Assembly: GCA_023512835.1 (NCBI GenBank)
Contig: CM042089.1
Location: 24,036,940-24,100,939 of the forward strand
Source of the DNA: Taxillus chinensis
Taxonomy: Eukaryota; Streptophyta; Magnoliopsida; Santalales; Loranthaceae
DNA length: 64,000 nt
Direction of reading: 5' to 3'
Shown here: positions 49,648 through 62,056 of the stretch, in pieces
Layout of the letters: each line of letters starts with the position of its first letter
Position numbering within the stretch: the stretch's first letter is position 1
Position numbers and translations under genes: made by a program
Notes under the pieces: model-generated
What the model saw: only the letters and a program-made list of their open reading frames with translations
What the model was told of the DNA's origin: nothing
Database searches by the model: none

Positions 49648-51498
49648 CACGCCCCCAAATCCCGAAAGGACCGAAACTAAGAGTGTGACTTCCCCATGCC
49701 CGCACCCGAAGGGTCAAGGGGTTGGTGACTAGTATCGATATGGACTACACATCGGGTGCTGTCCGAGATAAACCTGTACATTCATACATCAGGGGTATTC
49801 CTGTACATTCCCACATGCTATGAAGTTAAGGAAAATAACTTATTAATAACAGAGTCATGCTATAATTCCAATACAACTTCCACGGACCCTCGTTTGATAT
49901 TCAAATAATAAAATCAATCATGTTTTACAAAATCCATAAACCAAGTTATTACAAAATTTAAAAAACAAACAAAAACTAGCTTCAGACCAGCCTCTAGCGG
50001 ATGAGTCGATACCTGAAACATGTCAACAAAATAGGGATGAACACAAATGCCCAGTAGGTGATCTCTATATCCTTACCATCCTATAACATGAATTCCTAAG
50101 TCTACATGATCGGTGTATGTTTGTGCCAGTGTAGTGTCCTACTTTATCACAATAAGCTTACATTCAATCACAAAATATAATATCACACACATTACATTTC
50201 AATCATTAAGGGTACACACCAAATAATCCAACCATCGAAGAGATTCCCACATCCAGCTCCAAGGATCCAGTCATTACCAGATAGCCATATGTGGGACCTA
50301 TGGTGTCCCTAATGACAACCTGCCACATATGGGACCTCAGTTAACCAGCCACATAGGGGACCTGTGGCCTCTTGCCAGCCCTATGTGGGACCTGCGGTTA
50401 ACCCAACCAACTCCACCACCAATTCCACATATAATCAATAAATAGAATATTCCAACAGTCAAAATTCAATACAACAGTCTTACAAAATATTTAATTCATC
50501 AATCCGGCGCTAACTACAAATAATATATATAGATATGCATACATATATAAATATTCATCAAACATCTAACACCTTAAATATCAATTAAGTAATATTAAGC
50601 TACGTACAAGTAATATTTAAATGCCAAATTTCTAACATTGAAATATAAACAATATTTCTAGTGTCAGACTATAAATATCAAGCCACAAACAATGTTTCTA
50701 ATATCAAACTATTAATGTCAAGCCTCAAATAATATTTTAGATGATAAATTAATAATATCAAGCTTCAAGTAATACTTCATATTATTAAACTATAATATCA
50801 AACCCAAGCACTATTTTCATTATTAAACTAACAGTATCATAATTCTTGTTTGACTTTGCTATTGGAATGGTATCAATGAACATGTTATTTTTACTACTAA
50901 ATCAAATTAAATTAAATTTATCTATATATCTTGATAATTATCAAAATACACATATATAATACCATGCACGACTTCATAATAATGCACGAATTTATTACCC
51001 ACATATATTAACTATTGACACGTGCGACTTAATTCACATAATCAATTAAGCTCCCCTTTTAAAAAAAATCTAACTCTAAAAAAAAGATGCCCCTTTTCTT
51101 TCACTGCCACGAAACCACGCATGTAAAGATGCCCCTTTTTTTGATTAAGAGAAAATAAAATAAAATAAAACAAAACCTTTGTGCTGCATTAGATCGAACG
51201 GATTGTGGAGGCAGGAACGTATAGGCTGCTGCCCCCCATCATGGAGACGCTAACCAGGCTGTTATTCGATAGCCTGGTGTGCTGTTGTTGCCGCGCGGAA
51301 GAAACCAGGCCAATTGGCCTGGTACGTGTAGAAATTAATAATAACTAATTAGAATATGATAAAAGGGATAACAAAAGAGGTGGGTCGTCTCAAGGATTTA
51401 GAATCGGTCGAATCACGCCGCATCGCAACAATCGCCCAACCGTATGTATATACACGTAAACGAATATATTTATATAAATACATACATATCCAAACGTT

Positions 51499-51543
<45 letters not shown>

Positions 51544-52033
51544 CTAACGATTTGTGTTGTGTTCGTGTGCAATAGAATAACGAGGAATCAAGAATCACCT
51601 ACCTCTTGCCTTCCGAAGGGATTAAACTCGCAAGAACGGTCTAGAATCGGCGAAGAACGATGAAGAACGCGAAGAACACTAAGAACTCTTCTCCGACTGG
51701 CTAGGGTTTCTCAAAACAAAGTTATAATAAATAATAAAACCCAAAACCCTATTTTTAATTAAAATTTGTCGTCCTCTTTAATAATTTCCAAAAAGCCCTC
51801 CTAAATTTTATTTTTCATTTATTAACCCTCAATTTAACTCCCAAAAAATTACTAAATAACTCCTGAAGGCTTCCGGACCTCAAATTAGGCCCAAATATAG
51901 TTAAAATGATTGTATTAATGGCCATATTTCAGGACCGAGGTATCTAGCATCTAGGCCTTGGGGTTTCCCTTGTAAAGGTTGCTTATTTAACGTGAGTGAG
52001 AGATTTTAGATTTGATCATGAGTCTCCGGGCAT
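49648..52033 (-). mobile_element. diverged LTR related to the 2.5-kb solo LTRs, inverted
   Basis: Starting TGTCACGCCCCC, the first 300 bases are the reverse complement of the end of the solo LTRs (ccttcgggtgcgggc, the tcaccaaccccttgacc block, ggtgctgtc). Towards 51580-51780 there is a reversed leader and TATA-like block, and near 52025 a reversed GGAGACTCATG like the solo LTR start. The right end is taken as CA at about 52033. Flanking 5-mers do not match, so it may be truncated or rearranged. Internal imperfect repeats of tgggacct (50285-50395) and of ataatatcaagc-like units (50590-50840) are present. Confidence 0.65.
51500..51541. repeat. (TA)n microsatellite
   Basis: This is an uninterrupted tatata run of about 40 bases. 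Confidence 0.95.
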
Positions 52034-52039
52034 ACGAAA

Positions 52040-55000
52040 AGGTCTGTAGGGGGGGGAAGCTAGCAATCAACAACGTGTGCCTTATCGACTCCGGGCTCCC
52101 ACACAAGCTTCAACGGATGATGGGTTCGATCCAAATGCGCGAGTAGGTGCCAGCTCCTTGGTGGGTGGGGACGGGCCGCACGGTTAAGCGAAAGGGACCC
52201 CGTGACAAGGGATCGAGCACGTGGTGTAAGTTCGTGGAACAATCGAAAAACTCGAGACGAAAAAGACAAACGGAGGGTGTGGTGGCGACCACGAAGGCGC
52301 AAGGGCACCACGCAAGGAACGGAGAAAAAGTCGTCGGCGCCGTGGAGAGTGTGCCATGGGTGGGTGCGAACGGTGGAGGTGGTCGAGAGACGCCGAAAGC
52401 ATCGAGGGGAAAGCGGACTCGAGGGGGGGGGGGGAAGGTAGGGAAGGATGCAAGGGCTTCCCGTCATGGACGACATGAACTCGATTTGAGGGCGAAGGAT
52501 TCTCTCATGTCCCATCTTGGGAGAGAGAAATCAAAGAGATCAAGGCGATGGCCGCAAGATGGCGGTCACCGGTGGGTGGGGCATTCCCCCAAAATCGCGG
52601 CCAAGCCTAAGACCTGCTTGGGTCAAGGAAGCGAGGAGTAGACAACTCCCTGGACCATGGGCTGGCTGAACAGTCGACGAGGCAAAGAAGGGAAGACCGC
52701 CCCTTCTTGTGATTCGGTATGGTGTAGGGGGGGGGCGATTGCCGACAAGGAGGCGGCCGTATCGTATTGGGCGTTTCGGAGAGGGGGGTCAAGGGGGGTT
52801 CTTCCCCGAACGCAAAAGACAGTCCGGGCAAACTGGGGTACCCGCAAAGGGGGCGGGGGGGGAGTACCGCCGTGTTGGATTTGGAGTCCCGGATCGAAGG
52901 TTCATTATTTTCTTTCATGGAGGTGAACAATGGGCGGAAATTGGAGGGGGGGGGGGTGGGGGGGGGGGCCGGGGCGGCGGTGGCCGTCACTCCAACAAGA
53001 GGGAAAACCACCAGTTCTCATCGCCAAGGAACAGTCACAAGGAGAAGTGGGGAGAAGGGGAAGGAAGGAGACCCTCCACCGCGGCTGCCACTCGAAGGTT
53101 CCAGGACGGGGGAGCCAAGGTCCGTTCCTGGAAGGCCCCACAAGGCGTTCGAGGCCCAGGCTCAAGCCCCGGTGTCAAAAGAGAAGAGAAGAATGGAGTA
53201 CGACTTGGCCTGACCCCACAAGGGAAGGTGGAGGGCCACCTCCGGGCGGGCGCAGTCGGGTAGGAACAACCTGACAAGGCCTTGGTGGCACGGCCCTTCT
53301 AAGGTGGGGTGAGCGGGGTACAAAGAGAAAAGGGGGGGAGCGGGCCCGGCTCCTGGGGGTCGGGGTGGTGTGCGGTGGAGAGGCAAGGGACCGTGGGTCG
53401 TGGAGCTCCCATGGGTTGGGGTGGGTTGTGACGCATGGGGAATGTCATCCTGCACCACACAAGGCTCATGGACGAGGGAAAGGCATGGAAGGAAGGAGAA
53501 GAGCTCAGGGCCGCGCCGAGGGTGGGGCCCCTGCATGAAGGAGGGGTGTGGGGAGGGCCCCAGGAGTGGAGGGAGGTTGGGGGGATCCAGCAACCCGCCG
53601 GGAGTGGGGGGGGGGCGGTGCAAGGTCTATTGCGGTGCCCTCGGGGCACCACGGGTGGAAAAAACAATTGAAGGCGGGTGGGGGCCTAGCGCCTTGGAGC
53701 GTGCAAAGAAGACGATGGGGAGGGGGATGGGAAAGACGTGAAGCCCCCTCCCCTCCCTTTGTCAACTTGGCGCGGAGCCAAAGCTGACTGGGGGTTGGGT
53801 GGGATGCCGAAGGTGATGAGGCAAAGACGGCGGCGCCAAGAATGGCCTACGGTCTGGGTGCCTGGCCCGCCGACTTTTGCACGGTGAACCGGTCCACCTC
53901 TGGGTTGTGTGGGCCAGCTGGACTGAGGACAAGGCCACTTACGCGGGTTTTCCATAAGAGAACCCACCTGAAGAGGAGAAAGGACTGCAAGAAGGGGGCC
54001 CTTGGTGGGTAAAGGGTAGAAAGGGCCTCAAGGAATGGGAGAGCCAGAAAGCCCGAGACGTCCTGGCTGGTCTTATAAAGTCACCGCGGTTCCCTGGCCC
54101 CTTTAAAGAAAGATTGGGGTGGGCAGCTTGGAAGCAGCCGGAAAGGGGTGGACTGGGACCATACAAAGCCTTCGGTCCACGGTGTTTGTGGTGGGTCGGA
54201 GGGCTTGGAAGATGGCCGAGGGGTGGAAAAAGAGATGACGGGGCCTGGTGGGGCTGTGGGCAGGTGAAGGGCTCGGTTCACCAAGGACTCTCCAGCAAGA
54301 GGTGAAGGCCAAATGACGGTCGGAAACGGGCAAAATGGTGGGATGACAAGCGAAGGGGCGCTTGCCCACACCCCGGAAAGGAAGGAATGGGCGCAGCAGC
54401 GTGGAAGCGTCGGGCGGGAAGAGGGTTTGTGGGCGCTCCCTCGAGGGAAGGGCAAATGGGAGTGAGGAGAGCTCCTCAAAGGCAGCCGCGGTGGGACCCG
54501 GGGGCCGGTGGTGGAAAGGGCGGCCTCCTTACGAGGAGCGGCGTGAGGCTGCTGGGAACAAGACAAGATAGAGTGGGGGGGGCTTAGACCTGGGGGGGGG
54601 AAAGGGTGGGTTTGCCCAAGACCGAGGAGTGGAGACTGGGTGGGACATTGATGGAGTTCTTCCGCCCGAGGAGCGGGACACGGCCGACTTCTAAGGTGGG
54701 TGGGGCATCAAAGAGTGGGGATCGGGACCCGATCGGTGGAAGGGGATGGGTGAACTTTACAAGCACCCAACGGACGTGTCTGTTGGGTTTGAGGGACTAG
54801 TGGGCACCAAAGAGTGGAGGTTGGACTCCCTTCTCAAACTGAAACGAGCCACGAACGAAAGTCCGTTGAACTGAATGGGCATGACGCCCTCCTCCTCGAC
54901 TGGAAAGAGCCCGGGTAAGGAAAGGTGGCGAAGAGGGCGGGCGCGGGCGAAGAAGATGAAGAAGTGGGCGTAAAGAGGCCGGATCGAAGGGCATGGGGCT

Positions 55001-55500
55001 ACCCTGGCCAAACAAGCCTGCAGTGGGTGGGGATGGGGCCAAGCTAAGAGGTGGGAAGCCTAAAGGACCCGGCTAAAGGCATCGTGCCGTGTGCTCAGCC
55101 TTACCACGATGGAGACTTGGAAGATACAAGGGACAGGGGGGGGAAACAAGGGAAGACTGATAAAGAGATGAGAAAACCACCGGAGGAGGGGACCAGGGTG
55201 GGTCTACGTCCGATGGAAGAAGGGAAGAGGGGGGAAAAAGAGGAGGGCCCAAGAGGAAGAGGAAGAAAGGCCTCCGGGGGGGGTCGAGGGGGGGGGGAGC
55301 AACGGGAGTGCGAATGGGTGGGGGTCACGGACCGAGGCTCCTGCTCTGGCCTTTTGGGGTTCCGAGGGTGCTAGTGGGGGTTTGGTCTGGCTCTGGGCAA
55401 GCGGAAAAGTGTCCTTGGGGGGGTAAGCAAACAACGTGGCCGAGTTGGCCCCGTGGGGTGCTTCCTTGTAGGGACAGGGGCACGGGGCTATGGCCTGACA
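52040..55500. other. G-skewed, G-run-rich island of unknown nature
   Basis: About 3.45 kb differs sharply in composition from the AT-rich flanks. Hand counts of two 60-base samples give 34 G to 9 C (53521-53580) and 27 G to 7 C (55201-55260), so the plus strand is heavily G-biased. G-runs of 6-12 recur throughout. Many long open frames exist on both strands, but they follow from the scarcity of A/T-rich stops: none shows a recognisable domain, and the frames overlap in all six phases. No tandem period, inverted ends or rRNA/tRNA were recognised. It starts just after the LTR end near 52033 and returns to AT-rich DNA at about 55497. Confidence 0.7.
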
Positions 55501-55856
55501 ATATTCTCAAAATAACTTTCTTAACATCAAATATAGATTATAAGTTATGCTAACACATATACGGATCCTTACAATTTATCGGATGACATGAGGCGTATTT
55601 CATGAACTTATCTAATTTCAAAGGCCTATTTGAATTTGATGATGAGAGTACATCTGATGGAGAAAGACCACTACGAAGATCAAGTCCTATCTAACGTTGT
55701 GTTCCGATTCCAAGAAAGGAGTTTTGAATCCGATAAATTGGCTTTGACTTTGAAACACTTACATACATCTGATAAAGTGGACTGAATACGAAAGCCAATC
55801 ATAATTGAGTATGACAACGTGATCTGATGACCTCATCTGAATCCAATGATCTAGGC
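55501..55856. other. short spacer
   Basis: Ordinary-composition sequence. No gene or element was recognised. Confidence 0.5.
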
Positions 55857-58800
55857 TATATTTGGTTTTGTTTTTAATTTTTTGTTTTAAAAAATTATTT
55901 TAAGAAATTGTATTTGAAAATCGTTTTACGAAAAATTAAAAACATATGTTGTTGTTTGGGGGCTATTCTCGATAAAGTTAAAAAAATCGTATTTCATATT
56001 TGTAGACACCGGAAGTGGGCGTCGCAGCGGGTGGGTGTAGCGGAGAGAAGAGATCGGGCAGTTGTTGGACCCTATTTTGTCCAGGTTGGACAAATTTTAT
56101 CAAACGCAATTTTCTTCCATGCCAACTCGATTTGTTGAAATTTTGCAGGGCGATGGAGTCGTGATCCATGAGCCACAAATGCCTAATTTCAAAAATTATT
56201 CAAGAAGGGCTTCCAAATGCCAGAGAATCAGTCATAGGCGATAGAAAATCAAATTTGAAGGCCAACACAATCGACCACGCTCGATTCTGAGGTCAAACGA
56301 AGAAGATAGGGTCAAAACAACGTTCGGGCCGCCAGCGGTGGTCAAAACAGTAATTAATTTTCAAACGGAACTCCAGATCAGGTCACGAACCTCATAATCT
56401 CATCCTACTTGTTGTTCTGAGAATTTTGACGTATATATTATATATATTCGCTCTCGGGGCTTTTTTGACAAAAATTAAAAATAAATACGTTTTTCGGTAA
56501 TAAATAATCTCAGTACAGGCTTGCCGTAAAATTGAGATCGCTTTCAAATAAAATTGACACGGGGTCGCTCGTCATGACGCCCCGAGTCCAAAAACATTTT
56601 TTTCAAAATGTTTTGAAGTCCGGGTCGTCCTACTGATCCCAAAAATCAAAAGACATCAGATAAAAACCCAAAAGCAGTAATTTTCTGCTTTTCCTTCTCT
56701 TTTGCCGCCCATTCCAGGCCAATTGTCGACTTTTCATTGGTTGGGAGTAAATAAAATAAAAGAAACCAAAAAAAAAAAAAACAAAACAAAAAAATAAAAA
56801 AAAAAGAAAAAGAAAAAAAATACAGTTGTCATCCTTATCCCTTCCCACTAGCCATTTCGTCTTCTTCCTCTCCCTCTCTCTCCCATGCACGCTGCATCTC
56901 CTCCCCACCACAGCTGCCGCGGACCACCATGCCAGGCCACCATCCCACGCCCGGCCACAGCGCCAGAAGGCCACCACCCATGCCCGACCAATCCGCACCA
57001 AGCCTGCCCACACCGTGCCCATGCCGATCCGAACCAAGCCGCCCCACCCGCGCTGCACCGGTGGCCATGCCGAACCTCCTCCTCGCCGCCCCAAATCAAC
57101 TCCAAAACCCTACAACGCTCGTCTATTTAAGACCCCCAAAAACAGATCTCGCGCACGGGATCTCCTTCATCCAACGAAAATTCAAAAAAAAGTACCCCTC
57201 TTCTTCCTTCCTCTTCTTCCTTCCTCTTCTTCCCCTCTCGGCTTAATCCCCCCGAAAAAGAAACCCAATCGCCCTCTCTCCATCGTTCCTCTCCCTCCTG
57301 GCTCCCCGAAATCCAGACCTCTTGGGCTCTCTCTCTGGTTCGGTTCTTCCCCCAAAAACAAAACAAAAAAAAACCCCTCTGGTTAGCTCGCCTCTCGCAT
57401 CCCCATCTCTCGGCTCTCTCTGGATCCATCTGAAAAAACCACGACTTCCATCTCCAAACCCTTTCTTCCCTCGATCGCTGAAACCAGACAACCCCCCAGT
57501 TCCTTGGCCGGTACTCCACACGCCGGCCGCTGTGAAACGCAACTCTATCCAAAAAGCACTCCCGGTCATCACTTCCATTGGTACACCTACCTTCCGGCGT
57601 CTAAAGTCTTCACGGGGAACCTAGAGAAGGCGCGGAAGACACCCAGAATGCACTGAGGGCACCCCGCTTGCCATTGTCATCGTTCGATTAGAAGCTAGCG
57701 CAAAGGATACCCGGTTCGTGGCTTCGTGCGTGAGAGAAGGGGCGTCGTGTAGAGAGGCAGTAAACGCGGTAATCCTTTTCCTTTCATAATGCTTTGTTTC
57801 TGTGATTGTCTTGTCTAAGAGGGCTAAATGGGTGTTTGTGTGCTTTCATGGATGCTTACGGATTCTATTCATGCTGTCTAAATCCCTATCTTTTGTGTGG
57901 TCATGAGAAGAGCCGTTTAACTTTTGTGTTTGCCTGAATATCATGAACTGCGTTTAAATCGATTGGCAGATGATAGACTTATACAATACTTGTTTTTCAT
58001 TCTCTATTCTGTCTCCATTTGCTTCTGTCCGTGGATGGCCTGTTCTGTTTTCCAAGATAATAATCTGATTTTCATGGTTTATGTGTGCTTTAATTTGGCT
58101 TTCCAAGTGCGTGAGCAATCTGGTGTGTTAGAGGCTTGAGTCTATTTACAAAACAGTGACTGATTTGAGTTTTGTCCATGGATCCGTGATAGCCTTTTGG
58201 CTTTGTTTAGTTTTCAAGAAAAAAATGGTTTCAAATTTATTCTTTTGGGTGGTCTTCAAAGGTTGTACCGTTTTAAAAATGATTTAGTCGTGGTTTTACT
58301 TTCCGGTTCATATGTAATCTTATCAATGATTCATCCTTCCTGTGTCTATTATGACGCTAGTTCTGGCCTGCATAGGTCTGTTTCCCGCTGTGGTTTACAT
58401 GCATTTTCTGTCTCTGCTTATGGTTGTTGTTTTCCCCATGTTCCTTTGCTTATGTTGCCTTTGTGTTTTGTTGTTTTTCCCTGGGTACATTCACTTTGGC
58501 ATGGGCTGGATGAGTTATGGCGTGGAGGCATCTCTTACTGCATTAATTTTGTCTCCAATTTGTAATTTGAGAACTTGTGCTTGGGCCTTATGTGGTTATG
58601 TCATTGTATGGTGGGCTGTAAGGGGTGTCGGTTCTAAGCCCATAGGACTCTTGTTAGCTTGGGCTTTGCAATTATGGGTGATATAGTTTGTAATTTGTAA
58701 TTTGTTATTTTAAAAAAAAAGAGAAAAAAAATAGAGAAAAAAATAAAGACAAAAAAAAAAGAGAGAAAAAAGTGAGAGAAAAAAAGTGAGCTTTTTTTTT

Positions 58801-60190
58801 TTTTTTTTCATGTCACAATCACACAAAACACATTTTTTGTGTATTTGTTTTTAATTCATATTAGTTTTTTTTCAAAAAGAAAAGAGAGAGCCATTTCTCA
58901 AATTAAAAAAATATTTTCTAGAGAAAAAAAACAAAAAAAGTCTTTTCAAACAATTTTTTTAAGTAAAAAAAACGTTTTTTAAAAAACAAAAAAAAACTCC
59001 TTTTCAAAACAACAAAAACAAAAAAAAAAACTATTTTAACTTGAGTTTTGTTTTTGCATGGGCTTTTAGCATTAAATTTTCCTTTTTCATTACTCATTAG
59101 TTCTTTCACTCTCAACGTCATTGCATATAACTTAGACATAAAATTGTTTTCCTTTCGCTAAATTTTTTTAGATAACTCAGACGTTAACCAACCATAGAAT
59201 CCCTTTTAGAGATTTATAAATAAATTGAGTTTAAATTTTAACTTCAACAAATGATTTAAAGAAAAGAAAAAAATGGAAAAATCAAATTATTTAAAGAAAA
59301 GAAAAAAATAAAAAAAATCAAATTGCTAGGATTCCTTTTAGCTACTTAGGACAAATTGGATTTAATTTTAACTTTAACAAACAACTTAGGAAAAAAAAAC
59401 AAAAAAAACGGGTAGACCTTTAGGGCGTATGTAGATTTAACATCATCTTTAGGCTAATTAACTTTAGGTCAAATAATTAAAACAATTTAGAAACCTCCTA
59501 AGATAGGTACCGAAAGGGCGTCGTGGGGGTGTTAGTCCTTCCTCACACGTAATTAACTCCCGAGCCCATTCCTAGCGGCATAGATTAATTTTTCATTTAG
59601 GTGGCCAATCGCACCCCAAAAACGGTTGGTGGCGATTCCGTATTTTTTACCATTCGGATGATGGTTGGGGGGGAACTGCACCCCAAAAGCGGTTTCCCCC
59701 TGGACGAAATCCGGTGATGACAACAGCCGCGGGGTTGATCGCGCAGCAGGAGGAGGAGATCGAGTAGCGGCAGGGTATATCGCGATCGAGCAGTCGTGGG
59801 GTAGATTGCGAAGTGGCAGGGGGAGAGATTGAGTAGCGGTGGGGGATATTGCGCAACAGCGAGGGAGATCGAGTAGCCGCAGGGTAGATCATGCAACGGC
59901 CGGGGCAGATCTTGCAGCGGCAGGAGAGATCTCGCAGCAGCAAGAGGAACAAGGAGTGGGGGTCGTGCAGCGGCAAGGCTCCTGCAGCGGCAACAGCACT
60001 GGGGGGACGAGAGGAATAGGTAGAGGAGCGTTGCAGTGAGAAGAAAACAAAGAACAAAAATAGAAAACACCTATAGGATGTTTTCAAAAATGGCGATTGA
60101 ATACGATTTAAACAGTAAAATTTTTTGTTTTCAAAAGTTTAAAACAAATGCCAAACAACTTAGCGCTCAAGTTTTTTGATTTTAAATACG
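55857..60190. mobile_element. foldback/Mutator-like element split by an LTR
   Basis: The left end (55857-55960, tttggttttgtttttaattt) and the right end (60060-60160, read in reverse complement as gtttggcatttgttttaaac) look like inverted arms of the tttg-rich kind. Next to both arms is similar GC-rich sequence (gtagcggagagaagagatcgggcag near 56035; imperfect gatcgagtagcggcaggg-type repeats at 59740-59960). This suggests one element of about 700 bp whose middle was split by the LTR described separately. The arm alignment is loose and no target duplication was found. Confidence 0.4.
56003..59650 (+). mobile_element. gypsy-type LTR of about 3.6 kb
   Basis: The right part carries a block remembered from plant Tat/Ogre-type gypsy LTR ends: gtaccgaaagggcgtcgtgg, ctcccgagccc, and ggtggcgattcc at about 59625. 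A TATA-like tctatttaagac (about 57120) followed by a C-rich leader gives the plus orientation. The left end is either TGTAGACACC (56003) or TGTTGGACCC (56063), and the right end is near 59640. No matching target duplication was found, so solo or truncated status is open. Poly-A/poly-T runs occur at 56757-56820 and 58710-59060. Confidence 0.55.
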
Positions 60191-61274
60191 AAAAACAGCG
60201 GAATTCGGTCGACGCCAAACATGCTCCTATCCTCTGAAGACACGATTGATATCCAAAAATGTTGATTGGTTTTCCAATTCACATTATTGGTTTGAGACAA
60301 TTGTACTTCACTATCGCCTTGAGATTTGTAATCTTGAAACATTTCTAATATTTCAAATGATGCATTAAATGTTGTCCATTCCTTAATGATAATTGCTTTA
60401 ACCTAGGTACCGACTCTTATCCCGATATAAAGCATATTTATCCAAAGCCGCCCTCTCCTTTGCACTTAAAATTTTTTTGAACTCTTAAGCTCTATGTCTC
60501 CCTGCCCTCATCTGACAAACCTTATCTCTCATTTCTTAACTTTCCTCTTTGCACCAATGGCACTCGAGACCTTTGATGACTTCCACAACATGACCCAAGG
60601 CTACATTGTCAACTAGGATGCACTTGCTCAGACCCTTATCCCTTGGATATGATCCAGTGCTCCCATTTGAATGAACTTGTCACTGTACCTCATGGTTTAT
60701 ACATTCAAAGGTCTTAAAATTTTATTCTACTACTCGAACCTTCACAGACCTCATTGCTACCAATGATGGCCCAGTTGAGCAGGTCTCTCTTTACACAACA
60801 GATCAATGGATGAACATTGAAACCACATGGGGGATAGTTTATTATAAGTTCCAACTCCCATCGTCATGTGAATGCATGCCAATTGTCATTCTCAAGAACC
60901 AAATTATGGTTGATGTTCTTGATTACCAGTAGATCGACAAACAATGAGAGATTAAAGTCTAAGGTTTTTCGCCCATGTTTTAGATGTTGGCCATTATTTG
61001 ATGAATTGCACAACCTCCACCAACATCGTTCTACACGACCTGCTTGCAATGATGTATTTTGTGGTGTAGGGTCTGCAGATCGATTGGCCAGCGACCATCT
61101 TTCATATGTTGTGTAGCAAGCTTTAAAATCGGGTTTATGGCCATTTGCTTTCAATTCTTTTGATGGGATAGATTCCATTAGTCATTCGTGTTAATATTAT
61201 TATATTGTTCCCATCTAATTTAATTTTTCAGATCTTACATGACAACAAATATATAACGGTTGTACCCTGTAGTC
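60191..61274. other. spacer without recognisable gene
   Basis: A short start (atggcactcgagacctttg, 60559) opens a frame that is soon stopped. Several further short pieces read like a decayed coding stretch but match nothing I know. No RNA gene was seen. Confidence 0.4.
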
Positions 61275-61782
61275 CATAGTTTTCAAAGCGTCGCCTAGGC
61301 GATAAGGCGCTGCGTGCCCCTCTGGGCGTCAGCGCGCCTCTCCCAGACGCAGAAAGGCGCCCGCCCAGGTCGCCGGGCGACGCCATGGCGAGCGCCTGGG
61401 CGTCTTTTTTTTTTTTTTTAAGAAATACAAGGCACAAAATGACAACGTTTTGTGCCTTGTTTATTGCACTTACCCGTTGACGAACGAAGCGAACTGTCGA
61501 AGACGAACGAAGCCGACATCGAGACTCTGCGACTCCTAGGTTTGACGAAGATGAACGGCACCGCAATGATCCACCGCTCGACGAAGCCGATCGCCAATCA
61601 CCGACGCAGCCTCACGGTCTCTCCGTTCGACGAAGCCGCACGACGAAGACAAGCCTCCTTGCCGTCGACCGACCGCTGCTCTGCCTCTGCGAGTCTGCGT
61701 CGCTGGCTCGCTGGCCGCTGCTCTCTCCCCTCCGTTGCCGTCACCGCCTCACGTCGCCGCTGCTCGACTGCGTCGCTACTCG

Positions 61783-61785
<3 letters not shown>

Positions 61786-61816
<31 letters not shown>
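61786..61816. repeat. (CT)n microsatellite in hAT leader
   Basis: An uninterrupted ct run lies upstream of the transposase frame. Confidence 0.9.
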
Positions 61817-61819
<3 letters not shown>

Positions 61820-62056
61820 TGTAGGCTGAAGCTGTCGTCTAGAATCTGGATCGACTGATACGGTGAGTGTTAAATGTTTAAGTATTTAATTTAATTTTAA
61901 GTTAATATTTAATTTAATATTTAAAATATTAAATGAAAAAAAATATCATTTTTAAGCATGGATCATTAACTTTAAATATTAATAACTAAGCATACTATCA
62001 ATATTGTTGTTTTTTGTCATTCTAGGATGGCTCATGGTTGTAGGGAATGACTACCA

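Noticed and set aside
52112..52135. ggttcgatcc resembling a tRNA B box
   Set aside because: No matching A box, acceptor stem or T-stem pairing could be drawn around it.
52060..55510. Dozens of long open frames on both strands
   Set aside because: They overlap in all phases, arise from low A/T content and show no domain, so they are not evidence of genes.
56826..57624. C-rich open frames at 56826-57386 and 57322-57624
   Set aside because: They lie in the leader-like part of the LTR, are low-complexity Pro-rich and overlap equally long antisense frames.
59597..60087. Two overlapping minus-strand frames of about 150 codons
   Set aside because: Low-complexity Leu/Pro/Arg-rich products of an imperfect GC-rich repeat, with no recognisable domain.
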